30,682 bases of DNA, taken from NCBI GenBank assembly GCA_031800475.1, contig DAPKRQ010000320.1:1-30682 (forward strand). The letters are read 5' to 3'. Below the pieces are notes generated by a model, which saw only the letters and a list, made by a program, of their open reading frames with translations, did no database searches and was not told the DNA's origin. A program made the position numbers and the translations under genes. Position 1 is the first letter of the stretch. Every line of letters begins with the position of its first letter. Below, piece after piece: positions 6,880 through 15,170 of this stretch. Source of the DNA: Kuafuiihalomonas phototrophica. GTDB taxonomy: Bacteria; Myxococcota; Kuafuiibacteriia; Kuafuiibacteriales; Kuafuiibacteriaceae.

Positions 6880-9519
6880 GTCCGACCCGGCAGCGCGCCT
6901 GCGCCGGAGCCACCGCCACGCCCTGCGAAGGGCGTCTGCCGTCTGGACCACCACCACTGGAGCGAGGCTGAGGGACAGAACCACGAGCCAGGCGGTTGGA
7001 CTCAGGCGCTCCAAGGCCAAAAGGCGCGCCGCCGCCGGGATCGCCGCGGCGGCGGCCAAGATCGCCACGCACAGGCCGAGGGCGCCCCACACCCACGGGT
7101 TTTGGGTGATTTCGTTGACGAGCATGCCGCTGGTACGTCGCCGCATGTTGAACACGTGCACGAGCTGACTGGTGGCCAGCGTCAGAAAGGACACGGTCAC
7201 TGCGCCCCGAGCTTCCAGGTCCAGCGGCCCCAGGGCCAGGCCGAACGCCGCCAACACCGCCCCGGCCAACAGCAGTCCGTACACCCCGATGGTGACCCAA
7301 TGTCTGCGGGCCAGGACGGCTTCCTTGGGATCCCGGGGCGGCCGGCGAAGGCGATCGGGGGCGCCCTGACCCATGCCGAGTGCCAGGGCGGGGAACACGT
7401 CGGTCACCAGGTTCAAGAACAAGATCTGCAAGGGAAGCAGGGGTAGAGGACCGCCACTCGCCACCGCCAACGACACCACCAAGACTTCGGACAGGTTGCA
7501 GGACAGCAGGTACACCGCGAAGCCTCGGATGTTCGCGAAGATGGTCCTTCCCTCGCCGATGGCCGTGACGATGGTCGCCAGGTTGTCGTCTCGAAGGACC
7601 ATGTCCGACGCTTCCCGGGCCGCTTCCGAGCCGCGGCCGCCCATGGCCACGCCGATGTCGGCGCGCTTCAAGGCAGGGGCGTCGTTCACGCCGTCGCCGG
7701 TCATCGCCACCACTGATCCGGCAGACTGGTGCAGGGCGATGAGCTCCAGCTTCTGCTTGGGGCTCACCCGGGCGAACACGCAGCCCTTCCGCAAGTTTTC
7801 TTGCCGCTCGAGCGGGGCGGAGCGCGCCGATTCCAGATCTCGCCCGAGCCAGACGGTTTCGGCGTTTGGCAAGCCCACTGCCGTAGCCACGTGGCGGGCG
7901 GTGGCGGGATGGTCGCCGGTGACCATGACCACCTGGACCCCAGCTGTGCGAAAGGCCCGCACCGTCGAGGAGGCGCCGGGGCTCGGCGGATCCCACATGC
8001 CGACCAGGCCCAACAGCTGCAGGTGCTCTGCCGGGGCCTTCGGATCGTCCCGTCGTGCCTCGGCCATTCCCAGGACCCGAAGACCCCGCGTCGCCATGGC
8101 CTCGGCGCGCTGGGCCCATTCGCTTCGAGATGCGGCGTCCAGATCGCATGCGTCCAGGATCGCTTCCGGTGCGCCCTTGACCGCCAGCCGATGGGGCGCT
8201 GCGTGTCCGTGGACGGTGACCATGCGCCGGGATTCGGCGTCGAACGCGACCTCGCGCACTCGTGGCCATCGAGCCAGCAGTCCTTCGCGCTCGATGCCGG
8301 CGTCGCGAGCGGCCGCGAGCAAGGCGACTTCTAGGGGGTCCCCCACCGCCGGTTCGCCGTCGTGGGGGAGGCTCGCATTGTTGCAGAGCAGGCCGACTTC
8401 CAAGCAGCGATGCCGGGCTTCTGGGATCCCTTCATGGGGCAAGATGTCCTGCACCCGAAGCCGGTTTTCGGTGAGCGTTCCGGTCTTGTCGGTGCACAGG
8501 ATCGACGTGGAGCCGAGGGTCTCGATGGCGGCCAAACGTTGGACCAGGGCTTGGTGACCGACCAGGCGAAGCATGCCGCGGGCGAGCGTGATGGTGGCGA
8601 TGATCGGAAGGCCCTCGGGGACCGTGGCCACCGCCAAAGCGATGGAGGTCTGGATCACCAGAAGGGGCGATGAGCCCGAAAACAGAGCACCGGTTCCGAT
8701 CAGGGCGGCGATCACGAGGGTCAGAGCCATCAGCCCGTGGGCAAGGCGAGCCAGTCTTCGCTCGAGTGGTGTGGACGGCTCTTCGGTCTCTTCGACCATC
8801 TTCGAGATGGTCCCGAGCTCGGTGTGCATGCCCGTGGCCACCACCACACCGGCGCCCGACCCTCGGGCCACGACCGTTCCCTTGAACAGCATCGATGTTC
8901 GCTCGGAGAGATCAGCCTCGGGTGACACGGGATCGGGCCTTTTCGCCCGGGGGAGCGATTCGCCGGTCAGCATCGCCTCGTCGACTTCGAGCCGGGAGGA
9001 CTCGGTCAGTCGAAGGTCGGCCGCCACCACGTCGCCCCCTTCGACGCGGACCACGTCTCCCGGAACCAGTTGCGGCGCCGGCACCCGCTGGGGTCGGCCG
9101 CCTCGCAAGGCGGTGGCATCGGCGGTGCCGAGCCTGCGCAGCGCTTCGAGCGAACGGACCGCTTGGCGCTCCATGAAGAAGCCGATGGCGGCGTTCACCA
9201 AGAGGACGCCGAGGATGGCCAGGGCTTCGATCCCCTGTCCGACCGCCGCGGCAGCGACCATGGCGGCAGCGAGCAGTGCGACCAGCACGCTGCGAAACTG
9301 GTCCAGCCAGATCTGCAGCAGGCTCTTGGGCTTTCGAGGCGCGATGCGGTTTTCGCCCCATTGGCGGGCGCGCCGGGTCACCTCGTCGGCGTCGAGCCCC
9401 GCCCCGAGGTCGACATGCAGGGCTTCGGCGACCTCCGCGACGGAACGGGACCATGACGCTTCGATCCCGAGCCCCTGCGGCCGGGCGGCAGAACGAGCGC
9501 TCGAGTGGAAAGTGGACAC
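6859..9519 (-). CDS. P2A-type cation (Ca2+-like) transporting ATPase
   Basis: About 886 aa from the GTG at 9519; a longer frame to a TTG at 9699 is open but its extra 60 residues are not conserved in style. The domain order is complete: cation-ATPase N-terminal domain, actuator with TGES (about 185), phosphorylation motif with D344 (CTDKTGTLT), hinge TGDGVNDAPALK (about 607), and ten or so membrane helices. Transport residues follow the SERCA pattern: PEGLP in M4 (about 301), N675 and E678 in M5, and N703-x2-T706-D707 in M6. That supports two Ca2+-type sites, so I favour Ca2+ export over Mn2+ or Mg2+. The stop codon (TAG) lies inside the 3' end of the convergent lipoprotein gene. The start is the weak point, since no Shine-Dalgarno sequence is seen for any candidate. 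Confidence 0.96.
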   Translation of the reverse strand: MSTFHSSARSAARPQGLGIEASWSRSVAEVAEALHVDLGAGLDADEVTRRARQWGENRIAPRKPKSLLQIWLDQFRSVLVALLAAAMVAAAAVGQGIEALAILGVLLVNAAIGFFMERQAVRSLEALRRLGTADATALRGGRPQRVPAPQLVPGDVVRVEGGDVVAADLRLTESSRLEVDEAMLTGESLPRAKRPDPVSPEADLSERTSMLFKGTVVARGSGAGVVVATGMHTELGTISKMVEETEEPSTPLERRLARLAHGLMALTLVIAALIGTGALFSGSSPLLVIQTSIALAVATVPEGLPIIATITLARGMLRLVGHQALVQRLAAIETLGSTSILCTDKTGTLTENRLRVQDILPHEGIPEARHRCLEVGLLCNNASLPHDGEPAVGDPLEVALLAAARDAGIEREGLLARWPRVREVAFDAESRRMVTVHGHAAPHRLAVKGAPEAILDACDLDAASRSEWAQRAEAMATRGLRVLGMAEARRDDPKAPAEHLQLLGLVGMWDPPSPGASSTVRAFRTAGVQVVMVTGDHPATARHVATAVGLPNAETVWLGRDLESARSAPLERQENLRKGCVFARVSPKQKLELIALHQSAGSVVAMTGDGVNDAPALKRADIGVAMGGRGSEAAREASDMVLRDDNLATIVTAIGEGRTIFANIRGFAVYLLSCNLSEVLVVSLAVASGGPLPLLPLQILFLNLVTDVFPALALGMGQGAPDRLRRPPRDPKEAVLARRHWVTIGVYGLLLAGAVLAAFGLALGPLDLEARGAVTVSFLTLATSQLVHVFNMRRRTSGMLVNEITQNPWVWGALGLCVAILAAAAAIPAAARLLALERLSPTAWLVVLSLSLAPVVVVQTADALRRAWRWLRRRRAAGSDSPIEGT

Positions 9520-9892
9520 CGGACTGCAGCGGGCCCAGCCCGCCAGGTCCCTGGGTAGCGCGGATGGGTTCGCGGCGTGAAGCGTCCCGTGCGACAGGGG
9601 ATCCGAATTCCTAGCTGGTCTCGGGAGACCGAGGCGACCCGCTGGGCGGTTTTTGAGGGACCCGCGCTGACGGGGCGCCTGCGAGCGTCCACAGGCCAAG
9701 GTGGACCGAAAGGTCGTTTTTTGGGGGCGTCGGGGCCGGCCGAGGCCGGAACGCTACCTGAGGCGATCTGACTCGGGGGCACGATGCCGCCGCCGGCGGC
9801 TCCCGAGCCGGCCGTGCTGGACCGGCCTCCCATCCACGACCTCGGCTCGGAGGGGCGCTGCGGCGCTCGCTGTCTGCGCTTTGTCCCAGACC

Positions 9893-9942
9893 GGGACCGC
9901 ACGGGCGAAGATCCTCCGGGACCGCACGGGCGAAGACCCTCC
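9893..9942. repeat. 25-bp tandem duplication
   Basis: Two directly adjacent copies (9893-9917 and 9918-9942) of a 25-bp unit beginning GGGACCGCACGGGCGAAG differ at one base (T versus C). They lie in the 486-bp gap between the divergent ATPase and metallo-beta-lactamase genes, where they could be a duplicated binding site or a simple slippage product. Nothing else in 9520-10005 could be called; the small open frames there look like shadows. Confidence 0.8.
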
Positions 9943-10005
9943 GGGCAGCGCCTCATGCTCTTGGACCCAGTCGCCTGTGCACGGGCCTTGCGTACCGCCC
10001 CGGAC

Positions 10006-11349
10006 ATGTTCATTCGACGATTCGAAAGCGAGGGCTTGGCCCACCACGCGTATTACATCGCAGACGGCGGGGAAGCTGTCGTCTGCGACCCGAGCCGAGA
10101 CGTGGACCGCTTTTTGGACTTGGCCCGCGAGCGGGGCGAGTCGATCCGTTTCGCGCTCGAGACCCACCGAAACGAAGACTACGTCATCGGCTCGACGGCG
10201 CTGGCCGCTGCCACCGGGGCCCGCGTGCTGCATTCGGCCCAGCAAGACTTTGCCTACGGTGAGGGAGTCCGGGATGGGGATCGGTTCGGCGTCGGAGATC
10301 TGGACTTCAGGGTGATGGAAACGCCCGGCCACACCTGGGACAGTCTGTGCTTTGCGATCGCCCAACGATCTGCCGGCGACAGAGCCCTGGCGGTGCTGAG
10401 CGGGGACACGCTGTTCGCCGGGGACACCGGCCGCACCGACCTGCTGGGCGAACGGGAAGCCGAGCGTCTGGCCCCGGCCCTGTTCGAAAGCCTTCAGCGG
10501 TTGATGGCGCTGGGAGAAGGCGTGAGCTTGCTCCCCGCCCATGGACCCGGGTCGGTGTGCGGTGGCAACATCGCCGACCGGCCGATCAGCACCTTGGGGT
10601 TCGAGCGTCATGCAAACCCTCTGCTCTGCCAGCAAAAGGCGAACTTCACCGAAGCGAAGCACGGCGAGTCGCACGTTCGCCCACCCTATTTTCGACTGAT
10701 GGAGGAGTACAATCTGCGCGGCAATGCTCCGATTCTCGAGCGACTGCCGCAGCCGAAGTGGGTGGAGCCCATCGACGTGCAGGACACCCTGCAAGCTGGT
10801 GGAACGGTGGTCGACCTGCGCACTCCCGAAGCGTTCGCAGGCGGGCACGTGCCGGGCAGTTACAACCTTTGGCTCGAAGGACTGCCGGCCTATTTGGGCT
10901 GGATCGCCGAACCGAGAGAACCGCTCACCCTGATTCTGCCCGAGGACGCGTCCACCGACCGGGTGATCCGCATGGCCGTGCGGATCGGATTCGACCGCCT
11001 GTCGATCTCGAGAGGCGGCTTCGGAGCATGGCGGGACAGCGGACGGACCGTGGGCCGCATCGGCACCACAGACGCCACGGGGTTTCGGTCCCGGCCTGCC
11101 CGGGACAAGCCCGTGGTTTTGGACGTGCGCAAGCCCGGAGAGCGGCCGGCCCACGCCCCTGACGACCACCTGCCGATCTTCGTCGGGGAACTCGAAAAAA
11201 GGCTGGAAGAAGTCCCCGAGCAGCGTCCGGTGGTCACGGCGTGCGGGGTCGGCCACCGGGGCGGACTCGCCGCCAGCATTCTCGCCCGCAACGGCTTCGA
11301 GCATGTCGAAAATCTCCTCGGCGGCTTCACCGCCCTCGGCACCCGCTGA
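10006..11349 (+). CDS. Metallo-beta-lactamase fold protein with two rhodanese domains
   Basis: 447 aa from the ATG at 10006; the frame is open further upstream, but the family starts at this MFIRRF-type sequence. Residues 1-245 form a persulfide-dioxygenase-like metallo-beta-lactamase domain: TPGHT (H109), SGDTLF (D134), GRTDL, and PAHG (H179). The usual THxHxDH metal motif reads THRNEDY, so the second His is N56 and the last His is Y59. Residues 255-345 are a rhodanese domain without its active-site Cys. Residues 365-447 are a second rhodanese domain with C413 (ACGVGHRG). This architecture suggests sulfane-sulfur metabolism, with only the last rhodanese likely to carry persulfide. The protein is soluble, and no partner gene is adjacent. 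Confidence 0.95.
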   Translation: MFIRRFESEGLAHHAYYIADGGEAVVCDPSRDVDRFLDLARERGESIRFALETHRNEDYVIGSTALAAATGARVLHSAQQDFAYGEGVRDGDRFGVGDLDFRVMETPGHTWDSLCFAIAQRSAGDRALAVLSGDTLFAGDTGRTDLLGEREAERLAPALFESLQRLMALGEGVSLLPAHGPGSVCGGNIADRPISTLGFERHANPLLCQQKANFTEAKHGESHVRPPYFRLMEEYNLRGNAPILERLPQPKWVEPIDVQDTLQAGGTVVDLRTPEAFAGGHVPGSYNLWLEGLPAYLGWIAEPREPLTLILPEDASTDRVIRMAVRIGFDRLSISRGGFGAWRDSGRTVGRIGTTDATGFRSRPARDKPVVLDVRKPGERPAHAPDDHLPIFVGELEKRLEEVPEQRPVVTACGVGHRGGLAASILARNGFEHVENLLGGFTALGTR

Positions 11350-11385
11350 GCCGAGAACCGCGTGGGGGGCCTCGGCCTGCCGACT

Positions 11386-11701
11386 TCAGTAGATCGGCGC
11401 CGTGACTCCCCCCTCGAACACCGCCTGCAAGTCGAAGGCGCTCGGATGACTGTCACGGTGGTTTCGGACGAAGCGCCCGGTGGCTTCGAACCGCGGGTCG
11501 TGGACGATGGTCCGGGCGTCCCCCGAGAGGTGCAGGAGGCGTTTCGTGCAGACGCAGATCGGATGCCCTCCCGAGCCCGGGTCGGGCCGAGGGCTCGCCA
11601 TCGCACGGAAGGCCGTCGAGCTTCAGGGCTCGTCGATGGACATTCGGGTCGACCCGGAGGGGACTGACGTGGCCATTCGCTCCGCCGCATCGATGACCTG
11701 A
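11386..11701 (+). pseudogene. Remnant of a histidine kinase ATPase domain (frameshifted)
   Basis: Two overlapping frames together spell the C-terminal half of a HATPase_c domain. In the first (about 11410-11560) a decayed N-box-like piece is followed by TVTVV and the G1 motif VVDDGPGVP. In the second (about 11560-11701) come SGRGLAIARKAVELQG (G2 box), MDIRVD, and a terminal GTDVAIRS strand before TGA. The order and spacing fit a sensor kinase, but the two parts lie in different frames, the HisKA and sensor parts are missing, and no start is present. It looks like the tail of a kinase gene left after deletion and frameshift. The 11350-11854 gap holds nothing else recognisable. Confidence 0.62.
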
Positions 11702-11854
11702 CGTCGGTGTAGAGGCAGCGCCTGCAGGCTGTACGGGGGCGCATGGACTCCGCCGGGGGTACCCATCGGTGCAGGTTGCTACCGGACGGTGTCGAACGGG
11801 GCGTCTTCGCTCGAAAGCATCGGCCGGGAACGAAGTCTGCATGACAGCTTCGGG

Positions 11855-12343
11855 ATGAATGAGGCTGTGATCTTGGTGGCCGACGGCGGGCGGGCCCGAT
11901 TTCTGACCGTGGCGCCGCCGTCTCCCTTCGAACGACGGCCGAAGGTGCTTGAAGCCCAGTGCTTGATCGCGCCGAGTGCCACGCTCGAGGACGGAGAGCT
12001 CTTCAACACCACCAAACCGGGCGTGCGTCATCGTCCGGCGAGGCCTGGCCAAGGGCGAGGGCTTCAGACCTCCGATGACCGACGCGTCGGTCACCGGGCC
12101 GAAGAAGAGAAGCGCTTCGCTGACCGGGTCATCGAGGAGTTTTGTTCCTTCGTGCGCGAGCATCCGGGCCGCCGAACCGTCTTGGTGGCCGGTCCGCCGT
12201 TTTTGGGAGCGCTTCGAAAGAGTCTGAGTCGTTCGCCGTTGCCCCAGGCCCCGCACGAATGGGACCGAGACCTCGGCAAGCTGGAACCGCTGGAGGTGTA
12301 CGAGCACTTGGTCGAGGCCGATGTGCTGCGGGCTTTGAAGTAG
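11855..12343 (+). CDS. Host-attachment (baeRF-like) family protein
   Basis: 162 aa from the ATG at 11855; an upstream in-frame ATG at 11789 adds unlike sequence. The opening strand AVILVADGGRARFL, the later (R/K)RFADRVIEEF helix and the VLVAGPPFLGALRKSL element are typical of the host_attach family, described in plant-associated bacteria as needed for attachment and structurally related to the eRF1 domain-2/baeRF fold. Its molecular activity is unknown. It may therefore act in RNA or ribosome biology rather than adhesion. It has no signal peptide and is probably cytoplasmic. The stop lies 48 bp before the methionine adenosyltransferase start on the same strand, so the two are likely co-transcribed. 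Confidence 0.8.
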   Translation: MNEAVILVADGGRARFLTVAPPSPFERRPKVLEAQCLIAPSATLEDGELFNTTKPGVRHRPARPGQGRGLQTSDDRRVGHRAEEEKRFADRVIEEFCSFVREHPGRRTVLVAGPPFLGALRKSLSRSPLPQAPHEWDRDLGKLEPLEVYEHLVEADVLRALK

Positions 12344-12380
12344 GGCGATTCGCGCCCCGCGGAAGCTCGGGCTGTACCGA

Positions 12381-12385
12381 AAGGA
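12381..12385 (+). promoter_or_regulatory. Ribosome binding site of the adenosyltransferase gene
   Basis: AAGGA with a six-base spacer to the ATG at 12392 fixes the start of this gene. Confidence 0.6.
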
Positions 12386-12391
12386 ATCCCC

Positions 12392-13606
12392 ATGGAATTG
12401 CGAATCCACCGAAGCGATGATCCGACGGTCGACGCGTCCGACGTGGAAGTCGTGGAGCGGAAGGGACTCGGGCATCCGGACACGATCTGCGACGCCTTGG
12501 CCGAGAGCATCTCTCGGGCGCTGTCGTGGGCCTACGTGGCCGTTTCGGGGAGCGTGCTTCACCATAATGTCGACAAGGTTCTGCTGCGGGCTGGAGCCTC
12601 CGAGGCTTGGCTCGGCGGCGGCCAGGTCGTCGAGCCCATGGACATCTACTTGGCCGGGAGGGCGACCCACGTGGCGGCCGGCCGACCGGTCCCGGTCGAA
12701 GACATGGCGCTGGAGGAGACCCGCCGATGGCTCGCGGAGCATCTGCACGCTCTGGAACCCGAACGCCATGTCCGGGTTCACTGTGGGATCCGCTCGGGCT
12801 CTCGAGAGTTGGTGGAACTGTCGACCCGGCAGATGGCTCCGGGAAAGAAGCTCGCCAACGACACGTCATGCGGGGTCGGCTACGCGCCACTCAGTCGACT
12901 CGAGCAGATCGTGATGGCGGTCGAAACGCGGCTTTCGTCTCTCGCCTCCGTAGATGGCCGCAAGGCGGTCGGCGAAGACGTGAAGGTCATGGGGGTGCGG
13001 CTGGGGGAAGAGGTCGAACTCACGGTCGCGTGCGCCTTGATCGGACCGGAGCTCCCCCGGTTGGAGGACGCACTGGCGCTGAAGGCGGAGTTGGCCGAGG
13101 TCTCAAACGAGGCGGCGAAGAGCGTGGCCGACCTGCCAGTCCGAACGCAGGTCAACACGGCGGACGATCCAGAGGCACCGACTCTGTACCTGACGGTGAC
13201 TGGCACTTCGGCCGAGTGTGGGGACGATGGCGAAGCAGGGCGGGGCAATCGAGCAAATGGCCTCATCACGCCTTACCGGCCGATGACCATGGAGTCGGTG
13301 GCGGGCAAGAACCCCAGCACCCACGTGGGCAAGATCTACAACGTGGTGGCCGAGCGGATCGCTAGCTCCATCGTTTCGGAGGTGCAGGGGATCGATGCTG
13401 TGGAGTGCAGGATGGTGAGTCGGATCGGGCACCCGATCGACGAGCCCTGGTTGGTGGACGTTCGGACCCAAGGCCCGGCTTCGGTTTCGGATGTCTACGA
13501 CGCCGTTCGGGATCGGGTGCATCGCGGCCTTACGAGGCTTTCGCAGCTCGAGATCGACATGGTGTCCGGAAGACCCAGTTTGGATCTCTCTCTTTTGGGG
13601 GTTTGA
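12392..13606 (+). CDS. mat: Archaeal-type S-adenosylmethionine synthetase
   Basis: A 404-aa enzyme making S-adenosylmethionine from methionine and ATP, of the archaeal family (AdoMet_Synthase, PF01941), distinct in sequence from bacterial MetK. The hallmarks are intact: VERKGLGHPDTICDALAE near residue 21, HHNVDK near 57, and in the C-terminal third GTSAECGDDGEAGRGNRANG, then ITPYRPMTMES and GKNPSTHVGKIYN. Length is normal (about 400 aa). It is cytoplasmic. It follows the host-attachment-family gene closely. Its presence in a bacterium with this genome style suggests old lateral transfer; a MetK may also be encoded elsewhere, which cannot be seen here. No base-composition difference from neighbours is obvious. 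Confidence 0.97.
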   Translation: MELRIHRSDDPTVDASDVEVVERKGLGHPDTICDALAESISRALSWAYVAVSGSVLHHNVDKVLLRAGASEAWLGGGQVVEPMDIYLAGRATHVAAGRPVPVEDMALEETRRWLAEHLHALEPERHVRVHCGIRSGSRELVELSTRQMAPGKKLANDTSCGVGYAPLSRLEQIVMAVETRLSSLASVDGRKAVGEDVKVMGVRLGEEVELTVACALIGPELPRLEDALALKAELAEVSNEAAKSVADLPVRTQVNTADDPEAPTLYLTVTGTSAECGDDGEAGRGNRANGLITPYRPMTMESVAGKNPSTHVGKIYNVVAERIASSIVSEVQGIDAVECRMVSRIGHPIDEPWLVDVRTQGPASVSDVYDAVRDRVHRGLTRLSQLEIDMVSGRPSLDLSLLGV

Positions 13607-13611
13607 GTGGA

Positions 13612-13626
13612 AGCGTTTGGAACGCT
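13612..13626. terminator. Hairpin between convergent mat and VTT genes
   Basis: AGCGTT TGG AACGCT is a perfect 6-bp stem with a 3-nt loop directly after the mat stop codon, extended by GTG/CAC across a 2-nt bulge. It sits in the short gap between convergent genes, where a bidirectional terminator is expected, but lacks a T-run. Confidence 0.4.
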
Positions 13627-14321
13627 CACATCTGAGGAGCGGCCCGAGCCTTTCGCGTGAGGAGGACCGTGGCCCCGACCAGGGCCGCAGCCCAGACCGC
13701 CAGCAGGATCCAAGTTTCGGGGCGTGGGTTGGACCAGGCGTGTCGCAGGCGCTCGCCCAAGTAGAAGTACGCCGCCACCACCGGCGTGATACCGAGAGCA
13801 GTGCTGGCGAAGAACGGCCCCACCGGATAGCCGGCAGCTCCGAGGGCGGCATTGAACACCCCGAAGTGGGACACCGGCAACATCCGTAGGAAGGCCAGGG
13901 CCACCCAGCCCCTCGTATCCGGGCGCAGGAGCCGGTCGTTCAGGACCGCGGGCACCCGAGGGGCCACCGCTGCGGCCCCGAGCCGGCGGGCCGCGGCGTG
14001 GGTCAGGATGGCTCCGAGCAGGGTGCCTCCCCAAGCGATCGCGAACCCGACGGGCCCGGGCAGGGTGCTGCCGACGGCTACCAGTACGGCGGTGAGCGGC
14101 ACCATGGCGGCGGTGGCCGCGGCGACGAGGACCATCCCCGCTGGCAGGAAAAAGGAAGACTGGCGCGCCGCCGCGAGGGCCGTCGCCCACGTCTCGGGGT
14201 CGCTCCACCGCGCGGGCGAGCCGATCGCCGCGAAGGTCGCGATCAGCGCCGCCAGCAAAACTCCCGCCGCCGCCCTACGCCAGACTCCGTGCCCGAGCGA
14301 TGATGTGCGTCCTGGCTGCAT
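13626..14321 (-). CDS. TVP38/TMEM64 (VTT-domain) membrane protein
   Basis: 231 aa from the ATG at 14321, which has GGAG at nine bases; a GTG at 14345 would add eight residues. Several hydrophobic helices are visible. The VTT signature is present: Gly-rich ILTHAAARRLG in the middle, then FLRMLPVSHFGVFNAALGAAG near 150-170 and GPFFASTALGITPVV. DedA/VTT proteins are scramblase- or transporter-like proteins of the inner membrane, involved in lipid carrier recycling in some bacteria. The specific substrate is unknown. It converges with the adenosyltransferase gene. Confidence 0.9.
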   Translation of the reverse strand: MQPGRTSSLGHGVWRRAAAGVLLAALIATFAAIGSPARWSDPETWATALAAARQSSFFLPAGMVLVAAATAAMVPLTAVLVAVGSTLPGPVGFAIAWGGTLLGAILTHAAARRLGAAAVAPRVPAVLNDRLLRPDTRGWVALAFLRMLPVSHFGVFNAALGAAGYPVGPFFASTALGITPVVAAYFYLGERLRHAWSNPRPETWILLAVWAAALVGATVLLTRKARAAPQM

Positions 14322-14488
14322 CTGGCCCCACTCCGCCGTCGCCACCGTACACCAGATGGCTGGCTCGGGCTGCCTCCCGGGCCCGCTCTGCGTAGCGAAC
14401 GCTCATCGAGGCTTTTGCGGGCTGCGGAGGGGGCCGGCGTGGCTTCATGCCGCCGGGGTTGGGGCGCTCCAGCCGGCCGAGTTCCCCG

Positions 14489-14752
14489 TCACCCGTCGGT
14501 GGAAAGCCCCATGGCTCGAGCGAAGTGGTGGCGGCACAGGGCGGTCTCGTCTTTCGTTCGCTCACGCTCCGCGTGGCACGCCTCGCACCCGGCCGCATCG
14601 TCGTAGGAGCGCTCCGTGGTCTCCGACTGCTCCAGGTCTCGCAGCTGCTCCGCCGGGCTCTTTTGGAGCACCGCAGCCGGGTCCCACCCCGGCTTGCGTC
14701 GGAGCGCCCGCACGCCCTCGCGGATCTGCCGGTTTCTCTCGCGCTTGCTCAT
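14489..14752 (-). CDS. Small Cys/His-containing protein of unknown function
   Basis: An 87-aa frame from the ATG at 14752; the frame is open further upstream to 15016, but that part is Pro/Arg-rich and unconvincing. The N-terminal half is basic and helical (SKRERNRQIREGVRALRRKPG). The C-terminal part has a possible metal-binding set: CEACHAERER, a spacer, then CRHH. It has no signal peptide. I do not recognise a family. The Shine-Dalgarno signal is poor (AAGG touching the ATG), so a non-coding origin cannot be excluded. The balanced composition and Cys/His pattern favour a real gene. Confidence 0.45.
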   Translation of the reverse strand: MSKRERNRQIREGVRALRRKPGWDPAAVLQKSPAEQLRDLEQSETTERSYDDAAGCEACHAERERTKDETALCRHHFARAMGLSTDG

Positions 14753-14826
14753 CCTTGCTCGGGGGTTCACGACACCATGGAGGTGTGCGTCGACGCAAAC
14801 GGATCCCGCGGGCATAGGCCCGCCGG

Positions 14827-14934
14827 TTAGCCGACCTCGAGCTTTTCGCGGACCTTTTCGACCATCAGGTCGAGCGTGTTGTGCGTGCCTGGGTGGGCGA
14901 GGGTGGCCTGAACTCTCGGGACGTGCGCGCCCCG
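14827..14934 (-). pseudogene. Possible C-terminal gene fragment
   Basis: A 36-codon stretch on the minus strand between an in-frame TGA and a TAA reads like the end of a normal protein: about HPGTHNTLDLMVEKVREKL followed by a short tail. It has no usable start apart from an internal ATG. The rest of the 14753-15170 gap shows nothing else. It may be a relic of a deleted gene or a chance frame; I cannot name the parent. Confidence 0.22.
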
Positions 14935-15170
14935 CCGTCACACTCAATGGAGTACTGCTCGGCACAGGTACCGTGGGTCTGGCTCGCCGGGCTTTGACGA
15001 ACTCTATGGTGGCCACGATCCAGCTCCGAGGAGCATGCGACGCTCTTCTTCAATCGCCGGCCCTCTCGTCGAGCTGAGGGTCTGCGGGCTCTCCCGTACG
15101 GCCTACGGCGGGACGGGCCTGAGGGCGCCTCGCGGATGGCAGCAAGGTCTCAATGAGGTAGGCTCGATGG

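Noticed and set aside
6716..8269. A 517-aa minus-strand frame inside the ATPase gene
   Set aside because: Arg/Gly/Pro-rich shadow translation in another frame of the ATPase gene.
9520..9699. N-terminal extension of the ATPase to the TTG at 9699
   Set aside because: The extra 60 residues are low-complexity and not like the family; the GTG at 9519 gives a normal length.
14753..15016. Extension of the small Cys protein to 15016
   Set aside because: The added 88 residues are Pro/Arg-rich and look like non-coding GC-rich DNA.
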